From: Apoderus coryli
Lineage: Eukaryota; Arthropoda; Insecta; Coleoptera; Attelabidae
Assembly: GCA_911728435.2 (NCBI GenBank)
Contig: OU452199.1
Span: 10,798,860 to 10,862,859, forward strand
Direction: 5' to 3'
DNA length: 64,000 bases
In this document: in pieces, positions 59,560 to 64,000 of the stretch
Layout: each line of letters starts with the position of its first letter
Position numbering within the stretch: the first letter of the stretch is position 1
Position numbers and translations under genes: made by a program
The notes under the pieces: model-generated
What the model was told of the DNA's origin: nothing
The model's database searches: none
The model's input: only the letters and a program-made list of their open reading frames with translations

Positions 59560-62500
59560 ATGGAAATTGTAGCCAGGCGCCCTGCTTACCGCTGTTGTCT
59601 CCGCAGTAGTTCAGAAGAAAAGCCCAGGAAGTTAGAGGTTTAGTTCCCAGTGATTTATCAATTTTTTTCTATTAAATTGATTATCGATTAATATTATTTG
59701 AAAAAATAGTCCAGTCTTAAGTGGAGGTAGTATATTTTCAATCAGATAAACTTATAATTCAATGTTCTTGGATGACTTCAATAGAAGTCTTTTCGCCACT
59801 GATGATAGAACTAGTGAGAGTTCCAAAACATTTTTGGACAGTAATTATAGATTTCCATTCAATTTATTTTTTTTGGACATTCGACTTTTATTTATTTATA
59901 TATTTGGAGTATTTCGATAGTTCTGTGTAATATATAATTTTAAAAATTTCGTTGAAATGAGAAAGTGACATAAAATGAGTTTGAATGTTGAGGATTTTGA
60001 ATATTCACATTTTAATAATTATTATTTAGAAACGAATTATTAATTAAGTTACATAAAGTACTTTTTTTTTTCTTCGACAAACGGTAAGTGATAACATGCT
60101 TCAAAATCTTATACATTATAATAAATCAACAAATGTGATTTTGTAGAATCCTCATAATTGATCGCTGCCTTTTAAAAATCTTAATCTGATTATACCACTG
60201 ATGATAGGAATTGTGTTTCCCGAAACATGTATGGTTTTGGTTTGACTCTCGTATACTTAAAAAAAGAAGTAATTATGAACTACCTAGTTAGTAATAAAAA
60301 TTGCTTATAAGGAAACAACTTTAGGGGTCTAAAAAAGATAAACTAGTTGGTAGTTACACTCAATACTCTTTGTTGTTTGTGGTTTCTTTCAATATATATT
60401 TTGAATAAGTATGGTAAGCTTTCTGGTGCACACTGTATATTATGCAAACACTTGGTATATACATAATAATAATCCATTAGATCGTGACGATCGGTGCATT
60501 TTTAAATTAATGATTTAGTCTGGAAGCTTTCAAAACACAAATTACTTTTAAATTTATCGATATAAAACAAGCCATGTTATGACTAAATTAGTTACAATTC
60601 GAATTCTTGGGATGCAATAAATTTGTAATAAAATCTCAATTTTATTTTGGTGGCCGGTCACGGGCTGCGTGTTATACATGAAAGGTTATTATACCAGAGA
60701 AATGAGAAAGAAACAGTTTAGACAGAAAAAAATATAATAACCCAGGAAAAAATTTGCATTATAAATTAGTCAGAAATTGTTAATGCCTGAAGGTATATGG
60801 TGAAGAAAAAAACTTACTTAGTTACTTTTGATTTCATGAGGTGATCGTAAATTTTTATAGCGAGCAAGAATATTCAGGGTGGTTCAAATACAAAAGCAAC
60901 CACCATTGGGATATGGAAAACGATCACATTCAGAGGTTAGAAATTTAAAAATAAACACAAAATATTAAAATTTGTTGTTTATTTTTGATCTGAAAGTTTT
61001 ACTTTTCGAAATGTAGAGCTTTTGCTAAGCACGTACAAGCATCAAGAATCTAATTTATAGCAAAATCGAGACAATATCAGCCACGCCTATAATTAGGAAA
61101 GTAAGGCAAAAAATTATATTTCTAATCATACTGGTTTTTACTTTGTACAGTTCCTGCAAAAAAAGGAGCTTAGAAACTTCGCCCCTGCATTAATTTCGGT
61201 ATTAGTTTTTAGGAGTCTACAGATAATTATTTGATGGAGAAAAGGATTTCGGCAAACGCTTAATTATTGTGTATATTTCATTTAGAAATTAATTTCAATC
61301 TTTGATAAAGATCTTGGTTTTAGTGGCATTGAAATCACATGTTGGTATTAAAAAATGTAGATTCGATTTCAGTTTGTTGTTTTGATCCCTAATATCTAAA
61401 ATATACGGGCGTGTTTCATTAGTATACGAAAACTTTAGACTTGGAGTTCATAAGGCCGTTTTTGCATTAATTGTTAATACAATAGGACATTATTGGAAAG
61501 GTTGTTGTGCCCTCCGAAATGTTGACTCCACTTTCCAGAATTTTTAGGGGTGTCACTGTTCCTTTAAGAGGACGTGTCTGCTATAAATTTCACGAAAACA
61601 GGAAAAGGAAGATGCATACTTTTCGACAAAACAATTTAGGTACATACTTAAATTTTAAAAAATGTTTACTATTTGGTCCAATTTAGGAAAATCATTAGGT
61701 CGTATCAAAAAAACTCCATTATTTTTTAGTTACCTACATTTTTATCATCCGTAATTTTATAGCTCTTGAAAGTGCAAATATTGCACCGAAATGTTGCGAG
61801 AAAAGAATATTATTTGCCAAAATAATAAAATAAAAAAAAATACAATTTTCGAACCCAACACACCAAGAAACTATTAAAAAATTTCAAGAAAACTAGAAAC
61901 AACCAAGATCTATAATTTATAGAAATTCTTTTGGCAACGGATAGAGGTTTATTGTTCCTCCAATCCCTTGGAAAATCCTGACTAATAGCCTCAATGTCTG
62001 TACACAAGTGGACAAGCGACATAATCTTCATAAAAGTAGAATAACATATAGTTTTATTAGACGACTTTGTGAAATGAATCTTTTGTTTTCTTAAGTTTGC
62101 CGCTTTGCGTTCGTCTATGTGTATTTACACGGTCGGTAGACATCAAAGTTGGTTCTATTATATGTGTGTGTGTCGTTAATTCAATATCAAAGGAACTATC
62201 ATTGATGAATTAAGACTTTACAACATACACATACAGGATACAGTTGGATCTTGTCCACACTATTGCAACCATTTTCAACTTTAATAATATTTTGATGTGT
62301 TTACGGCGGATGATTATAACGCGCAACTTTGAACTGAAATAATTGTTTCAGTGACGGCTTTGTGTAGGTTAAGCTAGTCTAGTTTAATACATTAAGTGAA
62401 GTCATAAAGAACATGTGCAAAAATTTAATAGAATAATTTTAATGTACCTAAACTTTCGTACTTTACTCTCTGCATTTTACATCACAATAATCACGATAAA

Positions 62501-63535
62501 AAGTCCAATTTTTATTATTAGGTATATTTTTCTAAAAGAGTATTATGCCTAAAAAAAGTTGAGTTTGACATGGATATAGATACAATTATAATAATTACCC
62601 AGTTCCCCATTTTTATATATCTGTTATGTACTTATTTTATGAGTTTGTAAGCATTCTTGAACGCAGAGAGGCTGATGTAGTTTAGCTTGTATACTCATGT
62701 CAGTATTCCCTTCTATCCAGTCAACATATCATACGGACGTGTTCTCTGCTCGCCATTTTTCTATCATATTTGTTGGTCTTTAATCACCACTTCGAATCAA
62801 ATTTCAAAAATAAAAAAAAAAACATGTTCCAAATTTTTATATTTGGCCTTCCATTTCGACAGATTTGTATTCCATTTACTTAACGACATTTAATCTAATT
62901 CGTTAGAATGGTTTTCTGCGCCGAAAATCAGGGCAATTAGTTTTAACATTCAAAATAATTTAAATTAAAAAAACAACTATTTTTTTGAGTTTGGAAGTTG
63001 AATATGCATTTTCAGTAGATAGTACAAAAAGTTTAGTTACTTAATACTTATTTTATTGATAACTAGTTTATTAATTGTTGACATTTATAAGTTTAGTCTA
63101 AAGCAAGAGGTTTTAGAAAAGTTTATTTTCATGCATACAAAATGCTGCAAAACAAATTTTGTTTTTTGAATTTTTGATTGATAATGATGAAGTCGATATT
63201 TGCTTTAATTTTGTAGAGACAAAAGTATTAGTATACTTTTATGTTCTCAAACAACGTAAATTTACGTGCAAGTACAGCCACATCAATTATTGTACTTTGG
63301 ACGGGGAAACGTAAGTACGAGTACTTTAAATGTATACTAAGAGTACAGTCTTCAAGTAAGTACTTTTACCCGAGTAACGCACAACTCTGCATTTAGGTTA
63401 ACATAGTTCTAAATATTATCATTCTTTGCCTCGAATTTGTTTAACTTAACAATTGCTAAGTAAACATGTGTTATAGAGTCAAGTTCTCGATTTTACTATA
63501 GTTAGTATTATTGTATGTTTCCTTTGTGTGTTTGG
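59560..63535. other. Non-coding DNA with hammerhead-like motifs, no gene seen
   Basis: Motifs of the CTGATGA...AAAAC/GAAAC type lie at 59799-59830 and 60198-60226, and CTTGAAA...CGAAATGTT at about 61768-61795. A TG run is at 62162-62173. Frames at 61810-62031 and 62687-62893 show no domain. Confidence 0.5.
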
Positions 63536-63539
63536 GTTA

Positions 63540-63660
63540 AGTTAGAGTAGCCTCGGCGATAGACTTCGCCCTATGCATTCGTTGCAGATTTATTCTTTTC
63601 TATATTATTTATATATTTGTAAGAGCGCAATAAACTCGATTTTTATTATTATTATCGTTA
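63540..63660 (+). mobile_element. 3' end of a non-LTR retrotransposon
   Basis: The sequence 'gtaagagcgcaataaactcg' followed by an (ATT)n run at about 63640-63652 has the form of the polyadenylation-signal-plus-microsatellite tail of CR1/Jockey-group elements. Upstream 'ggcgatagacttcgcc' can fold into a small hairpin. No coding part was recognised, so only the 3' untranslated end is supported. Confidence 0.55.
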
Positions 63661-64000
63661 TATTATCGTTATATGTAATGTCTAGCAATCCCTAAAATTA
63701 TTCACAATACATATTGCCGGCTAAGCATTAGATATCTCTATACATTCCATTCAATCGGCATATTGGCTGTTGAACACTATATTATACGCAAATAATTATA
63801 CATTTTTATGCTGTACAAATAATACTTAAGCTTGATCTCAAAATAGTATCACTGCATTAGGGCGAAGTGGAATATTGAAAACTCGTTTATTACTTCTGCA
63901 AAACACTATTTTGATCTCTTTGTAAAACTCAGTTTTCGATCTCTCCTCCTCTACGCCAAAGGTTCTACTCATAGATTATATGAAAAATGGAGATTATATT
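63661..64000. other. AT-rich non-coding DNA
   Basis: Nothing recognisable. Confidence 0.6.

Noticed and set aside
42738..64000. Remaining ARID exons of retn
   Set aside because: Looked for sequence encoding the rest of the ARID domain on the plus strand by eye and found none.
1..64000. CRISPR arrays, LTR retrotransposons, viral insertions
   Set aside because: No regularly spaced direct repeats, no paired LTRs and no gag/pol or viral protein similarity recognised.

Overview
This window is AT-rich nuclear DNA from an arthropod, most likely an insect. The evidence is spliceosomal exons flanked by GT/AG borders, several mariner-type transposase relics, and 3' ends of insect-type non-LTR retrotransposons. 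The sequence does not settle the order; a beetle or hemipteran would fit. There is no bacterial-style gene content, no CRISPR array and no convincing functional tRNA or rRNA gene.

Only one host gene is visible, on the + strand: two consecutive coding exons (41545-41697 and 42501-42737) that I recognise as part of the ARID-family transcription factor dead ringer/retained (ARID3 family). The second exon ends inside the start of the ARID DNA-binding domain. Neither exon holds a convincing start or stop, and I find no other exon of the gene, so both flanks of the window are probably very long introns or 5' intergenic DNA. Both exons end in tandem in-frame splice donors (6 nt and 9 nt apart).

Layout: 1-7.1 kb is AT-rich DNA with one copy of a dispersed repeat (about 1805-2066) and a mariner remnant (about 5380-5690). 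7.1-8.5 kb is a complete but internally deleted mariner-like element with long inverted ends. 11.57-12.83 kb is a second, decayed one. 13.8-15.0 kb is a retrotransposon C-terminal fragment lying between inverted repeats. 19.7-20.3 kb is a mariner fragment. 22.26-23.02 kb is a foldback element. 23.35-23.86 kb is a truncated non-LTR element. 24.6-25.1 kb is a roughly 240-bp-arm hairpin. 27.77-28.1 kb is a reverse transcriptase scrap. 30.86-31.0 kb is a tRNA-like palindrome. 32.1-32.8 kb is a mariner relic. 40.13-41.47 kb holds two terminal-inverted-repeat DNA elements immediately upstream of the first retn exon. 47.1-47.5 kb is a second long hairpin. 52.6-53.6 kb and 55.9-56.95 kb are two more minus-strand non-LTR copies. 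59.3-59.56 kb is the second copy of the dispersed repeat. 63.54-63.66 kb is a plus-strand retroelement tail.

The least explained signal is a recurring short motif: CTGAWGA or a close variant, then a small hairpin, then GAAAC/GAAAT. It occurs at about nine places on both strands, including inside both long hairpins, and resembles a hammerhead-ribozyme core. Everything was read by eye; boundaries of decayed repeats are approximate.
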